DNA of 64,000 nucleotides from Oxalobacter sp. GTDB taxonomy: Bacteria; Pseudomonadota; Gammaproteobacteria; Burkholderiales; Burkholderiaceae_D. The stretch covers positions 58,374 to 122,373 of the forward strand of contig JAHAYL010000040.1 of the NCBI GenBank assembly GCA_018384065.1, in the 5' to 3' direction. The translations under genes were made by a program, and so were the position numbers. Positions 9,017 to 19,848 of the stretch are shown here, piece after piece. The notes beneath the pieces were generated by a model. It worked only from the letters and a program-made list of their open reading frames with translations, did no database searches and had not been told where the DNA came from. Position 1 is the first letter of the stretch. Each line of letters opens with the position of its first letter.

Positions 9017-10000
9017 CTACAATACCTGATTTTCCTTGACGGCTCCGACAACTTCATGAGCCCTGTAAGGTTCTTCAAGATAGGAAAGCGCCTCCTCATC
9101 CAAAGTCAGGTCAACAGCTTTCAAGGCAGCATCAAAATGCCTGACCTTCGTGGCACCGACAATAGGGGAACAGACTCCCCTGTTGAGCAGCCAGGCCAAG
9201 GCGACTTCTGCCATGCTGGCATCCAGCTTTTCTGCCAGGGAAGCGACACGTGCAATAATCTGAAGGTCATTTTCTTTCGACTGGTCATATTTCTTACGCA
9301 CCACCTGGTCTGTCTGACCCCGCATGGTTGTGCTTTCCCATTCCATCCTGGAGAGATGGCCGCCTGCAAGCGGGGAATATGGAATCAGGGATACACCATA
9401 CTGACGGCAGATGGGAATCAGCTCACGTTCATCCTCACGGTAGATGAGGTTGTAATGGTTCTGCATGGTTGAGAATTTTGTAAAGCCATTCCTTTCTGCC
9501 GCCAGCTGCATATTGTGGAATTGGTAGCCATACATTGCAGAGGCACCTATTGCCCTGACCTTCCCAGCCTTGACAAGCATATCCAATGCTTCCATGGTTT
9601 CTTCAGCCGGTGTACCGTAATCGAACCTGTGGATCTGGTAAAGGTCAAGGTAATCCGTTCCAAGACGTTTCAGGGTACCGTCGATTTCGCGGGCGATGGC
9701 TTCCTTTGAAAGGAATCCTTCGTTGAAATACACCTTTGAGGCAAGAACAACCTTGTCCCTTGGCACATGCAGGTTCTTGAGTGACCTCCCAAGATATTCC
9801 TCACTGGTGCCGAAGGAATAGATGTTGGCGGTATCGAAGAAATTGATGCCATTGCCTACCGCATAGGCAATCATCTCCTGAGTGTCTTTCTGGTTCAATG
9901 TCCATTTATGGAATTTATCCGATGCCTCTCCATAAGACATGCACCCTACACAGATGCGTGATACTTCGATATCTGTATTTCCCAGTTTCTGATATTTCAT
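9017..10000 (-). CDS. aldo/keto reductase
   Basis: A 327-residue NADPH-dependent aldo/keto reductase of the type often found as a general carbonyl reductase. The catalytic tetrad is visible: Asp56 and Tyr61 (F-F-D-T-A-N-I-Y), Lys89 (A-S-K-V) and His124 (Y-Q-I-H-R). The C-terminal NADP-binding loop reads P-I-V-G-A-T-K. It is the first gene of the minus-strand run followed by two alcohol dehydrogenases and starts 176 bp from a divergent LysR regulator, which probably controls it. The natural substrate is unknown. Confidence 0.9.
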   Translation of the reverse strand: MKYQKLGNTDIEVSRICVGCMSYGEASDKFHKWTLNQKDTQEMIAYAVGNGINFFDTANIYSFGTSEEYLGRSLKNLHVPRDKVVLASKVYFNEGFLSKEAIAREIDGTLKRLGTDYLDLYQIHRFDYGTPAEETMEALDMLVKAGKVRAIGASAMYGYQFHNMQLAAERNGFTKFSTMQNHYNLIYREDERELIPICRQYGVSLIPYSPLAGGHLSRMEWESTTMRGQTDQVVRKKYDQSKENDLQIIARVASLAEKLDASMAEVALAWLLNRGVCSPIVGATKVRHFDAALKAVDLTLDEEALSYLEEPYRAHEVVGAVKENQVL

Positions 10001-10128
10001 TTTTATCCCAACTCAATAATTAAAGGGGTGGCTGTCCGAATTGGTGGAAAGGTCACAACCCACATGACCACCCATTAATCCCTATCAGTAAAGGATAGAT
10101 TCAAACGCTTCTGGTGTACAATGAAAAA

Positions 10129-10161
10129 TTGCTATAACACTATACGTCAGACGCATAGCAA
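10129..10161. promoter_or_regulatory. inverted repeat in the LysR/aldo-keto reductase intergenic region
   Basis: A perfect 7-bp dyad TTGCTAT (10129-10135) and ATAGCAA (10155-10161) with a 19-bp spacer lies just before the LysR ribosome-binding site. A second dyad CTATC/GATAG (10082-10086, 10094-10098) is 45 bp to the left. Divergent LysR regulators commonly bind such a region; neither arm is a canonical T-N11-A box, so the assignment is inferred. Confidence 0.45.
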
Positions 10162-10176
10162 AAGGAGGAATATGGC

Positions 10177-11067
10177 ATGAGCCGCCATATAGAACTGAAT
10201 CTGCTGGAACAACTCTTGGCACTGGAGGAATACGGGACACTCTCTTCCGCAGCCAAGCATATCCATCTGACGCAGCCTACCTTATCCCGTTCCATGGCAA
10301 GGCTTGAGGAACTGATCGGTGTTTCCCTCTTCCATCATGAAAAGAACCGTATAACACTCAATGAAAATGGGAAGGTCGCAGCTTTGTATGCAAAAGAAGT
10401 CCTGCAGTCAGAAAAGGATATGATTGAAAGAGTACGTGCATTCGAGCACAGCAGACATACCATCTCCATAGGGTTCATCGGTCCAGGACCTTCATTCGAA
10501 ATACTTCCGGATTTATCGGCACTTTACCCAGATATGACCATAGTTTCCCGTATTGCAGATGACGGGGAAGCATTGATAGAGGACCTCATAAATGACCACT
10601 ACAGCCTGATTGTTTTAAACAAGAAGGGAAAAGGGTTTGACAGGCTGGCTTCTGATGACAATCTGTATGCGCAGAAATGCTCCTTTGAAAGGCTTTATGC
10701 CTCACTTCCAAAAGAACATCCACTGTCATCAGCGAGAGAAGTCAGTTTCTCCATGCTGGACGGCCAGACATTCCTTATGGTGGCCAAAGTGGGCTTCTGG
10801 GCTGACATTGTCAAAGAGAAAATGCCTGATTCCAAATTCCTGCTTCAGAACGATATCGACTCCTTGGATGAACTTGTCAGGTCAAGCTCCCTGCTTTCTT
10901 TTGCAAGCAATATCACCATGAGGACATTCCATACAGAAGACGGAAGAATCAGGGTCCCCTTCTCTGACCCAGAGGCAGCTCATGAGTTCTATCTGATCTG
11001 TAAACAGGAGAACTATCCCCGCTTTGAGAAAATATTCCAATCGATTATTGCAGGATCCCTTCCATAA
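10177..11067 (+). CDS. LysR-family transcriptional regulator
   Basis: The 296-residue protein has an N-terminal winged helix-turn-helix (about 5-65) with the family pattern A-A-K-H-I-H-L-T-Q-P-T-L-S-R-S and a linker helix, followed by a periplasmic-binding-protein-like effector domain from about 90 to the end. The start is set by an AAAGGAGGA ribosome-binding site 8 nt upstream. It is divergent from the aldo-keto reductase/alcohol dehydrogenase run at 6589-10000 and is the likely regulator of that run and of itself. The inducing ligand is unknown; a carbonyl compound would fit the context. Confidence 0.9.
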   Translation: MSRHIELNLLEQLLALEEYGTLSSAAKHIHLTQPTLSRSMARLEELIGVSLFHHEKNRITLNENGKVAALYAKEVLQSEKDMIERVRAFEHSRHTISIGFIGPGPSFEILPDLSALYPDMTIVSRIADDGEALIEDLINDHYSLIVLNKKGKGFDRLASDDNLYAQKCSFERLYASLPKEHPLSSAREVSFSMLDGQTFLMVAKVGFWADIVKEKMPDSKFLLQNDIDSLDELVRSSSLLSFASNITMRTFHTEDGRIRVPFSDPEAAHEFYLICKQENYPRFEKIFQSIIAGSLP

Positions 11068-11115
11068 AACGGTATCCACCTTGGTCTACAATACTGCTGT
11101 TTCCCGGAGAAAGAT

Positions 11116-11505
11116 ATGAATAAACCGCAGAAAAGCCCACCTGATGACCCAACCGCCCTGCTGGACGGCCATCTCTACAAGCTGGTTGGGAAAAAACCTG
11201 TTCCCTGCCAGTTGGCTGAATGGATGACCTTCATGAAATCCGCCACCAACCGCATCATCGAACAGAAACAGATCGGCAACCTGCAGGTTTCCACCATTTT
11301 CACCGGGATGGACCGGCATTTCGGCAAAGGAGAGAAACTGCTGTTTGAAACCACGGTATTCGGTATCGCAGGTGACCTGCAGCCCTGCTGGCGCTCATCG
11401 ACCTGGAACCAGGCTGTCAAGCAGCACCGCCACCTGGTCCTGCTGCTTGAGACAAAAGGCATCGATGCCCTGATGGCGGAAATCAACAAAGCCACAGAAG
11501 CATGA
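11116..11505 (+). CDS. hypothetical protein of a plasmid/phage-associated family
   Basis: A 129-residue cytoplasmic protein without signal peptide or membrane segment. The central part, V-S-T-I-F-T-G-M-D-R-H-F-G followed by L-L-F-E-T-T-V-F-G and W-R-S-S-T-W-N-Q-A, resembles a family I associate with phages and plasmids, in which a small protein carries V-S-T-V-F-x-G-x-D and L-F-E-T-M-x-F-G. I know no function for it. It lies between the LysR gene and a PIN-domain gene, neither obviously related. Confidence 0.6.
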   Translation: MNKPQKSPPDDPTALLDGHLYKLVGKKPVPCQLAEWMTFMKSATNRIIEQKQIGNLQVSTIFTGMDRHFGKGEKLLFETTVFGIAGDLQPCWRSSTWNQAVKQHRHLVLLLETKGIDALMAEINKATEA

Positions 11506-11578
11506 ATGTCCTCGAAAACAGTTCTGTGATATTTATCCTTTATTCCTGAATAAACCGTCCCCAATCAATCCAGAACAT

Positions 11579-12037
11579 ATGAACACCCAAGATACCGTGC
11601 CATCAGCTGTTTTTGACACAAATATCTGTCTGGATTTTTTCATCTTCCATGATTCCCTTTCCTGTCAACTGCTGGATGCTGTAAAAAACGGTAAACTCCT
11701 TGCAATAACGCGGAGTGATTGCCGTGATGAATTCCTGAAAGTCTTGGATTATCCAAAATTGGCTTTGACTGAAAATGACCGGAAACAGGCAATTGCCAGT
11801 TTCGACAGTTTTATAAGTGTGATAGAACCCGAAATAAAAAGCCGTTTTTTATTGCCGGTCTGCACAGATCCCGATGACCAGAAATTCCTAGAAACCGCTT
11901 TTGATGCCAATGCCCAGTTCCTTTTTTCAAAAGACAAGGCATTACTGAGGCTGGCAAGGCATAACAGGAAACGGGGTCTCTTCAGGATAATGTCTCCCGC
12001 CCGCTGGCTGTCCGAAATGGAAAAGGCATTGTCCTGA
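11579..12037 (+). CDS. PIN-domain protein, putative toxin/ribonuclease without adjacent antitoxin
   Basis: The 152 residues fit the PIN-domain family described as putative toxin components. Candidate metal-binding acids are Asp13 (F-D-T-N), Glu51 (C-R-D-E-F), Asp97/Asp100 (T-D-P-D-D-Q-K-F) and Asp119 (S-K-D-K-A-L). PIN domains are magnesium-dependent RNases. The usual partner, a small DNA-binding antitoxin directly upstream, is absent: the preceding gene ends 73 bp away and is unrelated. It may be an orphan toxin or a non-toxin RNase. Confidence 0.8.
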   Translation: MNTQDTVPSAVFDTNICLDFFIFHDSLSCQLLDAVKNGKLLAITRSDCRDEFLKVLDYPKLALTENDRKQAIASFDSFISVIEPEIKSRFLLPVCTDPDDQKFLETAFDANAQFLFSKDKALLRLARHNRKRGLFRIMSPARWLSEMEKALS

Positions 12038-12170
12038 TTCCATTGGTTTGAATCATGTTATTGCATCCGTTCCATCACCAAATCAGGGATAATCCATTAA
12101 CACATTGATTCAAAACAAGTTTTAAAACAATACCGAAAATATAAAAAATAATGCCTTATCACTGAAAAAA

Positions 12171-12201
12171 CTTTATTTATTGAAATAAAGTGGTATATAA
12201 T
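12171..12201 (+). promoter_or_regulatory. promoter and inverted repeat upstream of hns
   Basis: A perfect -10 TATAAT (12196-12201) is preceded at 17-18 bp by a weak TTTATT/TTATTT -35. The -35 overlaps a 20-bp perfect inverted repeat CTTTATTT-ATTG-AAATAAAG (12171-12190). The region from about 12110 is strongly AT-rich, as expected of an autoregulated H-NS gene; autoregulation is inferred. Confidence 0.55.
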
Positions 12202-12255
12202 ATTTTCCGTTATTTATTCAATCCGAAATCCTTATCCCAATAACAGGAGAACATT

Positions 12256-12549
12256 ATGGCAACATATCAGGAACTGCAGGCACAGATTGCTGAATTGAAA
12301 ATCCAGGCTGAAAAGGCCCGTAAACAGGAAATTGCCAGTGCTGTTGCACAGATTAAATCTTTGATGGAAGAATATGGCATCACTATCAAAGACTTGGGCA
12401 AATCCTCAAAATCCTCTGCATCAAAACGTGAAACAGTTCCACCGAAATACCGTGACCCAGCAACCGGTAAAACTTGGACTGGCCGTGGTAAGCCACCAAA
12501 ATGGATTGCTGATGCCAAAAACCGTGAGCAGTATCTGATCAAGAAATAA
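12256..12549 (+). CDS. H-NS family nucleoid protein
   Basis: A 97-residue nucleoid-associated protein that should bind AT-rich DNA and silence transcription. The N-terminal half (about 1-50) is a coiled-coil oligomerisation region rich in A, E, K and Q. The C-terminal half carries the H-NS DNA-binding core, Y-R-D-P-A-T-G-K-T-W-T-G-R-G-K-P-P-K-W-I (68-87), in the form common in Burkholderiales. It has a good ribosome-binding site (CAGGAGA), its own AT-rich promoter and a terminator just downstream, so it is a single-gene unit. A partial paralogue elsewhere in the genome is possible. Confidence 0.92.
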   Translation: MATYQELQAQIAELKIQAEKARKQEIASAVAQIKSLMEEYGITIKDLGKSSKSSASKRETVPPKYRDPATGKTWTGRGKPPKWIADAKNREQYLIKK

Positions 12550-12576
12550 GCATCATCTGTTCTGATTTCCAAAGGA

Positions 12577-12607
12577 CCTCTATGCCGCTGATGGCATAGA
12601 GGTTTTC
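12577..12607 (+). terminator. intrinsic terminator after hns
   Basis: A 10-bp perfect stem CCTCTATGCC/GGCATAGAGG (12577-12586, 12593-12602) followed by TTTTCTT. Confidence 0.9.
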
Positions 12608-12824
12608 TTATTCATATCCCTTTAAACCAATTCCAAGCATCTGTCCTGATATCATTGTCTGTTCCTTTGTCCTTTTATCCGTGGAACAGTTTTAACTGTC
12701 TGCCTTGACCTGGCAACCTCCAAACACCATCTGCCCTTCCCTGCTGATTTGATGGATAATGTTGACCATTGCTGATGGCGGCGGACCTGATGCCGCCTGT
12801 ATATTTTTTATCCTGATAGAAACA

Positions 12825-15479
12825 ATGACTGCTTCCAATAACCAGACGGTTTACCGTCTTGACTATAAGGCTCCTGCCTTCCTGACAGACCATGTTGACC
12901 TTGACTTCGAACTGGTTCCTGCTGACACCATCGTGACAGCAGCAACCACACTTCACCGTAATCCTGATTCCAAAGAACGTGACCTGGTACTGCTGGGTTC
13001 CGAACCGGAACTGCTCAGTATCTCGATGAACGGCGAAACACTGGACAATACCCATTATGACCTAGGCAACGGGGAGCTGCGCATCAAGGATGCGCCCGAT
13101 ACGGTGAAACTGGTCATCAAGACCCGCATCCACCCAGACAAGAACACCTCGCTGATGGGACTGTATGTCTCCAACGGCAACTTCTTCACCCAATGTGAAG
13201 CAGAAGGTTTCCGGAAAATCACCTATTTCCAAGACCGCCCTGATGTCATGGCGACCTATACGGTCAGGTTGGCGGCTGACAAGACCCATTTTCCTGTCCT
13301 GCTTTCAAACGGCAACCTGATCGACAGTGGTGACTTGCCTGAAAACCGCCATTATGCAGTCTTTGAAGATCCGTTCCGCAAACCCTCTTACCTGTTTGCC
13401 TTGGTTGCCGGTGACCTTGTCTGCCAAGAAGAAACTTTCCGCCTGGCAGACGGCAGGGATGTCCTGCTTCAGGTCTGGGTGGAACATGGCAACCTGGATA
13501 AGACTGCCCATGCGATGGCATCCCTGAAACACAGTATCCGTTGGGATGAAAGCCGGTTTGGCCTTGAGCTGGACCTTGACCGTTTCAGCATTGTCGCAGT
13601 CAGCGATTTCAATATGGGGGCGATGGAAAACAAAGGGCTGAACATCTTCAACACGAAATGCGTGCTGGCAAACCCACGCATCGCCACTGACACCGACTTT
13701 GCCAATATCGAATCGGTTGTCGGACATGAATACTTCCACAACTGGACCGGTGACCGGGTCACCTGCCGGGACTGGTTCCAACTGTCCCTGAAAGAAGGCT
13801 TGACAGTTTTCCGTGACCAGGAATTCTCTGCCGACCGCACCGGTTCAACGACAGGACGTTCAGTCAAACGGATCAAGGATGTCCGTATCCTGCGTCAAGC
13901 ACAATTCCCGGAAGATGCCGGTCCAATGGCACATCCTGTCCGCCCTGACTCTTATCAGGAAATCAACAATTTCTATACAGTCACCGTCTATGAGAAAGGC
14001 GCGGAGGTCGTCCGCATGTACCAAACGCTTCTTGGACGGGATGGCTTCCGTAAAGGCATGGACCTGTATTTCCAACGGCACGACGGTCATGCGGTGACCT
14101 GCAGTGATTTCCTGGCAGCCATGGCAGATGCGAATGGCAAAGACCTGTCCCAGTTTGAACGCTGGTACAGCCAGGCAGGCACACCCCGTGTAAAACTTGA
14201 AAGCCGTTACGATGCCGCTAAACAGGAACTTGCCATCACATTGACACAATCCTGCCCTGCCACCCCTGGCCAGCCGGAAAAACAACCTTACCTGATTCCT
14301 GTTGCAGTCGGCCTGTTGGACCACAATGGCAAAGACATGCCATTGGATCTGGGTAACGGTGAATCCGGCTCAACCCGTATCCTGGAACTCACAGAAACCA
14401 CTCAGACATTCATATTCCAGAACATTCCTGAAAAACCTGTCATCTCGGCACTGCGGGATTTCTCAGCACCGGTCATCTTGGAATTCGACCAATCCGATGA
14501 AGAACTCCTGCTGCGGCTTGCGCATGACAGTGACCCATTCAACCGTTGGGAAGCTGGCCAACAGTTGGCTTTGAACCGCCTGCTTGCCTTGACGGATACC
14601 GCACAGAATGGACTGCGCATGAACCTGGATGACGGTTTCATCCAAGCATTCCGCTCGGTATTGACTGACAACGCCCTTGACCCTGCCCTGCGTGCACTGG
14701 CATTGACACTGCCAAGCGAAATGATGATTGCCGAAAAAATGGCTGCCATCGATCCCAAGGCAATCCATACCGCAAGGCAGTCCGTGCGCAAATCCCTGGC
14801 GGAAAAACTGGTATCAGAATGGCAGACCGCCTATCAGGACAACCAGACACCAGGAGCATATTCGCCAACCCCACAGGATGCCGGGAAACGGGCGTTGAAG
14901 AACCTTGCCCTCACTTACCTGCTTGAAACAGGCAAACCGGATATCATCCAGATGGCTGTTGACCAATACAGCAATGCCGATAACATGACAGACCGTCTTG
15001 CTGCCCTGACGGCTTTGGTCCATTCCGGTGCGGTTGCCCAATCAGCTGAAGCCAAAGGTCTCATCGACCATTTCTACCGGGAATACGAACAGGAACCGCT
15101 TGTCATCGACAAATGGTTCACCCTTCAGGCCACATCACCAACAACAGACACCGCCACCATCCGGAATCTCATGGCGCATCCAGCTTTCAACCTGAAGAAC
15201 CCCAACCGCGCACGCAGTCTGGTTTTTGGCTTTTGCAACAGCAATATGGCACAATTCCATGCAGAGGATGGCAGCGGTTATGCCTTCTGGCGCGATATAC
15301 TGGCTGAAATCGACAGCTTCAATCCACAAGTCGCAGCAAGGCTCGCCCGCAGCATGGACCAGTGGAAACGGTATATCCCATCCCTGCGTGAACAGGCACA
15401 GAAAACACTCCAGCAGATTGCCGGCCTGTCCCTCTCCCGGGACACCCGTGAAATCATCGGCAAATCACTGGGACAATGA
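12825..15479 (+). CDS. pepN: aminopeptidase N (M1 family)
   Basis: A cytoplasmic zinc aminopeptidase that removes N-terminal residues from peptides. From the ATG at 12825 it has 884 residues, close to E. coli PepN (870); an in-frame start at 12759 adds an unlikely 22-residue leader, so I use 12825. The substrate-anchoring G-A-M-E-N is near 265, the zinc motif H-E-Y-F-H near 300-304, and the third zinc ligand Glu (K-E-G-L-T) about 19 residues later. The long helical C-terminal domain is complete. Its stop overlaps an upstream in-frame ATG of fbp, so pepN and fbp are probably cotranscribed. Confidence 0.95.
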   Translation: MTASNNQTVYRLDYKAPAFLTDHVDLDFELVPADTIVTAATTLHRNPDSKERDLVLLGSEPELLSISMNGETLDNTHYDLGNGELRIKDAPDTVKLVIKTRIHPDKNTSLMGLYVSNGNFFTQCEAEGFRKITYFQDRPDVMATYTVRLAADKTHFPVLLSNGNLIDSGDLPENRHYAVFEDPFRKPSYLFALVAGDLVCQEETFRLADGRDVLLQVWVEHGNLDKTAHAMASLKHSIRWDESRFGLELDLDRFSIVAVSDFNMGAMENKGLNIFNTKCVLANPRIATDTDFANIESVVGHEYFHNWTGDRVTCRDWFQLSLKEGLTVFRDQEFSADRTGSTTGRSVKRIKDVRILRQAQFPEDAGPMAHPVRPDSYQEINNFYTVTVYEKGAEVVRMYQTLLGRDGFRKGMDLYFQRHDGHAVTCSDFLAAMADANGKDLSQFERWYSQAGTPRVKLESRYDAAKQELAITLTQSCPATPGQPEKQPYLIPVAVGLLDHNGKDMPLDLGNGESGSTRILELTETTQTFIFQNIPEKPVISALRDFSAPVILEFDQSDEELLLRLAHDSDPFNRWEAGQQLALNRLLALTDTAQNGLRMNLDDGFIQAFRSVLTDNALDPALRALALTLPSEMMIAEKMAAIDPKAIHTARQSVRKSLAEKLVSEWQTAYQDNQTPGAYSPTPQDAGKRALKNLALTYLLETGKPDIIQMAVDQYSNADNMTDRLAALTALVHSGAVAQSAEAKGLIDHFYREYEQEPLVIDKWFTLQATSPTTDTATIRNLMAHPAFNLKNPNRARSLVFGFCNSNMAQFHAEDGSGYAFWRDILAEIDSFNPQVAARLARSMDQWKRYIPSLREQAQKTLQQIAGLSLSRDTREIIGKSLGQ

Positions 15480-15496
15480 TTGAAGGGGAAAATGTA

Positions 15497-16510
15497 ATGG
15501 CAGATAGGTTTATCAGTCTGACTCAGTTCCTGATTGAGGAAGACCGCCGGTCCGGGACAGTACCCGCTGACCTGAAACAGTTGATTGAGGTTGTTGCCCA
15601 AGCCTGCAAATCCATCGGTACGGCTGTCGGTAAAGGCGCTTTGGCTGGTGTGTTGGGTATCCAGGGTGATGTGAATGTCCAAGGCGAAGTCCAGAAGAAA
15701 CTGGATGTCATCTCCAACAACATCCTGCTGGATGCCACCCAATGGAGTGGCTGCCTGGCAGGGCTGGCATCTGAAGAAATGGAAACGGTCCTTCCTGTTG
15801 CTGAAGGCTATCCGAAAGGCAAATACCTGCTGCTCTTCGATCCCCTGGATGGTTCCAGCAATATCGATGTGAACGTTTCCATCGGCACAATCTTCTCAAT
15901 CCTGAAGCGCCCTGAAGGGACTGGCGATGTGACAGAAGCCGATTTCCTGCAGACCGGCCGCAATCAGGTCGCTGCTGGCTATGCAATCTATGGTCCGCAG
16001 ACACAACTGGTGCTGACGACCGGCAATGGTGTGAACGCCTTTACCCTTGACCGGAGTGAAGGCATCTGGAAACTGACGGTCCGCGATATCAGGATTCCCG
16101 AACAGACAGCGGAATATGCAATCAACGCTTCCAACCAACGGCATTGGTTTGCTCCCGTCAGCCGTTACTTTGACGAGGTCCAGGCTGGGGTTGAAGGTCC
16201 ACGTGGCAAGAACTTCAATATGCGTTGGGTCGCAGCCATGGTTTCAGACATCCACCGAATCCTGAACCGTGGCGGCATCTTCATGTATCCAGCTGATGCG
16301 CGCAACGTGAAAAACGGTGGACGCATCCGGTTGATGTATGAAGCGAACCCCATGTCAATGCTCGTCGAGCAGGCTGGTGGTGCCGCCACCAATGGCCTGA
16401 TACCATTGATGGATGTCAAACCGGAAAGGCTCCATATGCGGGTGCCTGTCTTCCTGGGTTCCAAGGAAGAAGTTGAACGGGTGACCCGTTACCACCATGA
16501 AGGAAAATAA
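15497..16510 (+). CDS. fbp: class 1 fructose-1,6-bisphosphatase
   Basis: Catalyses hydrolysis of fructose 1,6-bisphosphate to fructose 6-phosphate in gluconeogenesis. From the ATG at 15497, preceded by AAGGGG with an 8-nt gap, the protein has 337 residues, the usual length. The metal-binding active-site motif [10 protein letters not shown] is near 114-123 and the substrate-binding region [12 protein letters not shown] lies in the C-terminal half. An alternative start at 15476 overlaps the pepN stop but has no ribosome-binding site. A strong terminator follows. Confidence 0.95.
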   Translation: MADRFISLTQFLIEEDRRSGTVPADLKQLIEVVAQACKSIGTAVGKGALAGVLGIQGDVNVQGEVQKKLDVISNNILLDATQWSGCLAGLASEEMETVLPVAEGYPKGKYLLLFDPLDGSSNIDVNVSIGTIFSILKRPEGTGDVTEADFLQTGRNQVAAGYAIYGPQTQLVLTTGNGVNAFTLDRSEGIWKLTVRDIRIPEQTAEYAINASNQRHWFAPVSRYFDEVQAGVEGPRGKNFNMRWVAAMVSDIHRILNRGGIFMYPADARNVKNGGRIRLMYEANPMSMLVEQAGGAATNGLIPLMDVKPERLHMRVPVFLGSKEEVERVTRYHHEGK

Positions 16511-16545
16511 AGCAGGATAACCCTGCGTATTGCTGAGACGGCAAA

Positions 16546-16580
16546 GCCACTGTCTTTCCCAGACAGTGGCCTTTCTTTTT
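16546..16580 (+). terminator. intrinsic terminator after fbp
   Basis: A 10-bp perfect stem GCCACTGTCT/AGACAGTGGC (16546-16555, 16561-16570) with a TTCCC loop, followed by CTTTCTTTTT. Confidence 0.93.
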
Positions 16581-16751
16581 CAGATACACAACAGAATGCC
16601 TCCATCTTCCCGATATCTGTCAGGAATCCTGCTGGTTTCAGGAAGGGATTATTTCCCCAAGGCGGTCAAAAAAGTTAGAATTAAAGCTTATGACTAAAAT
16701 GCCTGCTGACCATGGTTTCCATAGGTTTCAGACAGGACCAGGAACACCAAT

Positions 16752-17669
16752 ATGATCACTTTCCAAGAAATCATTTTCAGACTCAACCAGTATTGGAGCC
16801 AACAGGGTTGTGCCCTGCTCCAGTCCCAAGACATGGAAGTCGGCGCTGGGACTTCCCATCCAGCGACTTTCCTCCGTGCCATCGGTCCTGAACCGTGGCG
16901 GGCTGCTTATGTACAGCCTTCACGCCGTCCGAAGGATGGACGTTACGGTGACAACCCGAACCGCCTTCAGCATTACTACCAGTATCAGGTGGTCCTGAAA
17001 CCCGCACCGGAAAACATCTTGGAGCTTTATCTGGGCTCCTTGACAGCCTTGGGACTTGACCTGAAGCAGAATGATGTCCGTTTTGTGGAAGACGACTGGG
17101 AAAACCCGACACTGGGCGCATGGGGTTTAGGCTGGGAAGTCTGGCTCAACGGGATGGAAGTCACCCAGTTCACCTACTTCCAGCAGGTTGGCGGTATCGA
17201 CTGCAAACCCACCCTGGGCGAAATCACCTATGGCCTCGAACGTCTCGCCATGTACCTGCAAGGGGTTGAAAATGTCTATAACCTGGTCTGGACAGAATGG
17301 GACGACCATGGCACCAAACGTCAACTGACCTATGGCGATGTCTATCATCAGAATGAAGTCGAGCAGTCACGCTACAACTTTGAACAGTCAAACACCCCTT
17401 TCCTGTTCACCCTGTTCTCAAATTTCGAGTCAGAGGCGAAGCGCCTGATTGCTGAAGAGCAGGAACTGACCCTGCCCGCGTATGAAATGATCCTGAAAGC
17501 AGCACACACCTTCAACCTGCTTGATGCACGTGGTGCGATTTCCGTGACAGAACGCGCCGCTTACATCGGCCGCATCCGAACGCTCTCCCGCATGGTGGCG
17601 CAGGCTTATTACGAATCCCGTGAAAAACTGGGATTCCCGATGTGCCACGATACTGACCGTGCCGCCTGA
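16752..17669 (+). CDS. glyQ: glycyl-tRNA synthetase alpha subunit
   Basis: The alpha subunit of the bacterial alpha2-beta2 glycyl-tRNA synthetase, which contains the class II catalytic core for glycine activation. Its 305 residues match the family length and begin with the typical [13 protein letters not shown] segment. Conserved blocks include the [18 protein letters not shown] motif near 55-72 and the [13 protein letters not shown] segment. glyS follows 77 bp downstream on the same strand, so both subunits come from one operon. Confidence 0.97.
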   Translation: MITFQEIIFRLNQYWSQQGCALLQSQDMEVGAGTSHPATFLRAIGPEPWRAAYVQPSRRPKDGRYGDNPNRLQHYYQYQVVLKPAPENILELYLGSLTALGLDLKQNDVRFVEDDWENPTLGAWGLGWEVWLNGMEVTQFTYFQQVGGIDCKPTLGEITYGLERLAMYLQGVENVYNLVWTEWDDHGTKRQLTYGDVYHQNEVEQSRYNFEQSNTPFLFTLFSNFESEAKRLIAEEQELTLPAYEMILKAAHTFNLLDARGAISVTERAAYIGRIRTLSRMVAQAYYESREKLGFPMCHDTDRAA

Positions 17670-17746
17670 CTGGCTGGCTGCTGGATTTTGAATGGATACC
17701 ACACTGTTCCTGAAAGAACGCTGAAGCAAAGGAAAAAGGTTTAATT

Positions 17747-19831
17747 ATGAGCAAAACCCTGCTTGTCGAACTTCACACTGAAGAACTGCCGCCGAAAGCT
17801 TTATCCAAGCTGGCGGATTCATTTGCAGGTACGATTGAGAAAAGTCTCCGACAGGATGATTTCCTGACCGGAAATTCCAAGACAACCGCCTATGCGACAC
17901 CCCGCCGCCTGGCAGTGACCATTACAGATGTCCGGTCCGTCTCACCAGACCGTCCAATCCGCAAGAAAGTCCTGCCGGTCAATATCGCTTTTGACAAGGA
18001 AGGCAACCAGACTCCTCCTTTGAAGAAGAAACTGGCTGCCATGAACATTGCAGACATCGATGTCTCAACCCTTGAGGTCGCCCGTGATGGCAAGAACGAC
18101 TGCCTGTTCTACAACTACACGGCAAGCGGCATTCCACTGGCCACAGGATTGCAGGCAGCGATTGAGAAAGCCGCAGCAGGTCTGCCTGTTCCAAAAATGA
18201 TGACCTACCAGCGTCCTGATGGCGAGACCGTCCAGTTCGTCCGTCCCGTCCATCGGCTGATAGCATTGCATGGCAGTGAAATCCTGCCAATCACATTCCT
18301 TGGACTGACTGCAGACCGTATCACAGAAGGACACCGTTTCCTGTCACAGGGGGACATCGAAATCACAGATGCAGACACATACGCCAACCAGCTTGAAACT
18401 GAAGGCAAAATCATTCCCGGCTTCAATGACCGCAAGGAACGCATCCGTTCGATGCTGCTGGAAAAAGCCAATGGCGATAAAATCCTGATGCCGGAAGCAC
18501 TGCTTGATGAAGTCACCGCATTGGTTGAATGGCCGGTTGTCTATGAATGCCATTTTGAGGAATCCTTCCTTGAGGTCCCCCAGGAATGCCTGATCCTGAC
18601 CATGCAGACCAACCAGAAATATTTCGCGGTGACAGACCAGAACGGCAAACTGCGCAATCGTTTCCTGATTGTCTCCAATATTGAGACAGACACGCCTCAG
18701 CGCATCATCGATGGCAATGAACGCGTCATCCGTCCCCGTCTGTCAGATGCCCAGTTCTTCTTTGAACAGGACAAGAAAAAGACACTTGAATCCCGTCTGC
18801 CAGGCCTCATCAACGTGGTTTACCACAACAAACTGGGAACACTGGCGCAACGGATGGCACGTGTCCGGATCCTGGCAGTGAACATCGCCAAGAAACTGGG
18901 AGCCGATACAGCACTGGTCGAACGTGCCGCACGCCTCTGCAAGGCAGACCTGCTGACTGAAATGGTCGGTGAGTTCCCTGAACTGCAGGGCACCATGGGC
19001 ACTTACTATGCACGCCATGACGGAGAACCAGAAGAAGTCGCCCTCGCCTGTGCCGAACATTACCAGCCCCGCTTTGCTGGAGATGCCCTGCCAAGCACAC
19101 AGACCGGCATCATCCTAGCCTTGGCGGATAAACTCGAGACCCTTGTCGGCATCTGGGGTATTGGCCTGGTGCCAACCGGTGACCGTGACCCGTTCGCATT
19201 GCGCCGCCATGCACTGGGCATCCTGCGTATCCTGATTGAGAAGAAACTGCCGCTTTCCCTGCGGGACATGCTGAAAGAGGCCGTAGACATCCTCATGAAA
19301 AATACCATGTTTGCGAACCCGACGGCCGCAGTCATCGACTTTGCCATGGACCGCCTGCGCGGCCTGCTGCGTGACAGGGGATATTCCATCGCTGAAGTCG
19401 AGGCAGTGCTTGCCCAGAATCCAGACCGTTTTGACAACATCATCGACCGGCTGGATGCTGTCCGGACATTTGCAGCAATGCCAGAGGCAGGTTCCTTGGC
19501 AGCAGCCAACAAGCGCATCACCAACATCCTGAAGAAATCCGGTGTGACAGCCGGCCAGGTCTATCAGGAAGTGATGGTTGAAGACAGTGAAAAGAAACTG
19601 TATGCCGATATCCTGTCTGTGAAACCTGTTGCAGACAGGCAGTTTGCTTCCGGCAACTACACCGGTACATTGCAGACACTGGCGACCCTGCATGATGATG
19701 TGGATGCATTCTTCACCAATGTGATGGTGATGGCGGATGACCCAAAACTGCGGAACAACCGTATCGCCCTGCTGAAAGAACTGCACAGCATGATGAACCA
19801 GGTTGCAGACATCTCCAAGCTGGCATCCTGA
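17747..19831 (+). CDS. glyS: glycyl-tRNA synthetase beta subunit
   Basis: The beta subunit of glycyl-tRNA synthetase, needed for tRNA binding and stability of the complex with GlyQ. The 694 residues match the family. The N-terminus [13 protein letters not shown] is characteristic; the middle has [16 protein letters not shown] and the HD-like region; the C-terminus is the DALR-type anticodon-binding domain. It sits between glyQ and gmhB, the conserved Burkholderiales order. Confidence 0.97.
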   Translation: MSKTLLVELHTEELPPKALSKLADSFAGTIEKSLRQDDFLTGNSKTTAYATPRRLAVTITDVRSVSPDRPIRKKVLPVNIAFDKEGNQTPPLKKKLAAMNIADIDVSTLEVARDGKNDCLFYNYTASGIPLATGLQAAIEKAAAGLPVPKMMTYQRPDGETVQFVRPVHRLIALHGSEILPITFLGLTADRITEGHRFLSQGDIEITDADTYANQLETEGKIIPGFNDRKERIRSMLLEKANGDKILMPEALLDEVTALVEWPVVYECHFEESFLEVPQECLILTMQTNQKYFAVTDQNGKLRNRFLIVSNIETDTPQRIIDGNERVIRPRLSDAQFFFEQDKKKTLESRLPGLINVVYHNKLGTLAQRMARVRILAVNIAKKLGADTALVERAARLCKADLLTEMVGEFPELQGTMGTYYARHDGEPEEVALACAEHYQPRFAGDALPSTQTGIILALADKLETLVGIWGIGLVPTGDRDPFALRRHALGILRILIEKKLPLSLRDMLKEAVDILMKNTMFANPTAAVIDFAMDRLRGLLRDRGYSIAEVEAVLAQNPDRFDNIIDRLDAVRTFAAMPEAGSLAAANKRITNILKKSGVTAGQVYQEVMVEDSEKKLYADILSVKPVADRQFASGNYTGTLQTLATLHDDVDAFFTNVMVMADDPKLRNNRIALLKELHSMMNQVADISKLAS

Positions 19832-19848
19832 CCTGAAAGCCGATAGAT

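Noticed and set aside
16581..16751. T-box or other riboswitch before glyQ
   Set aside because: No specifier-loop or antiterminator pattern; T-boxes are not expected in this lineage.
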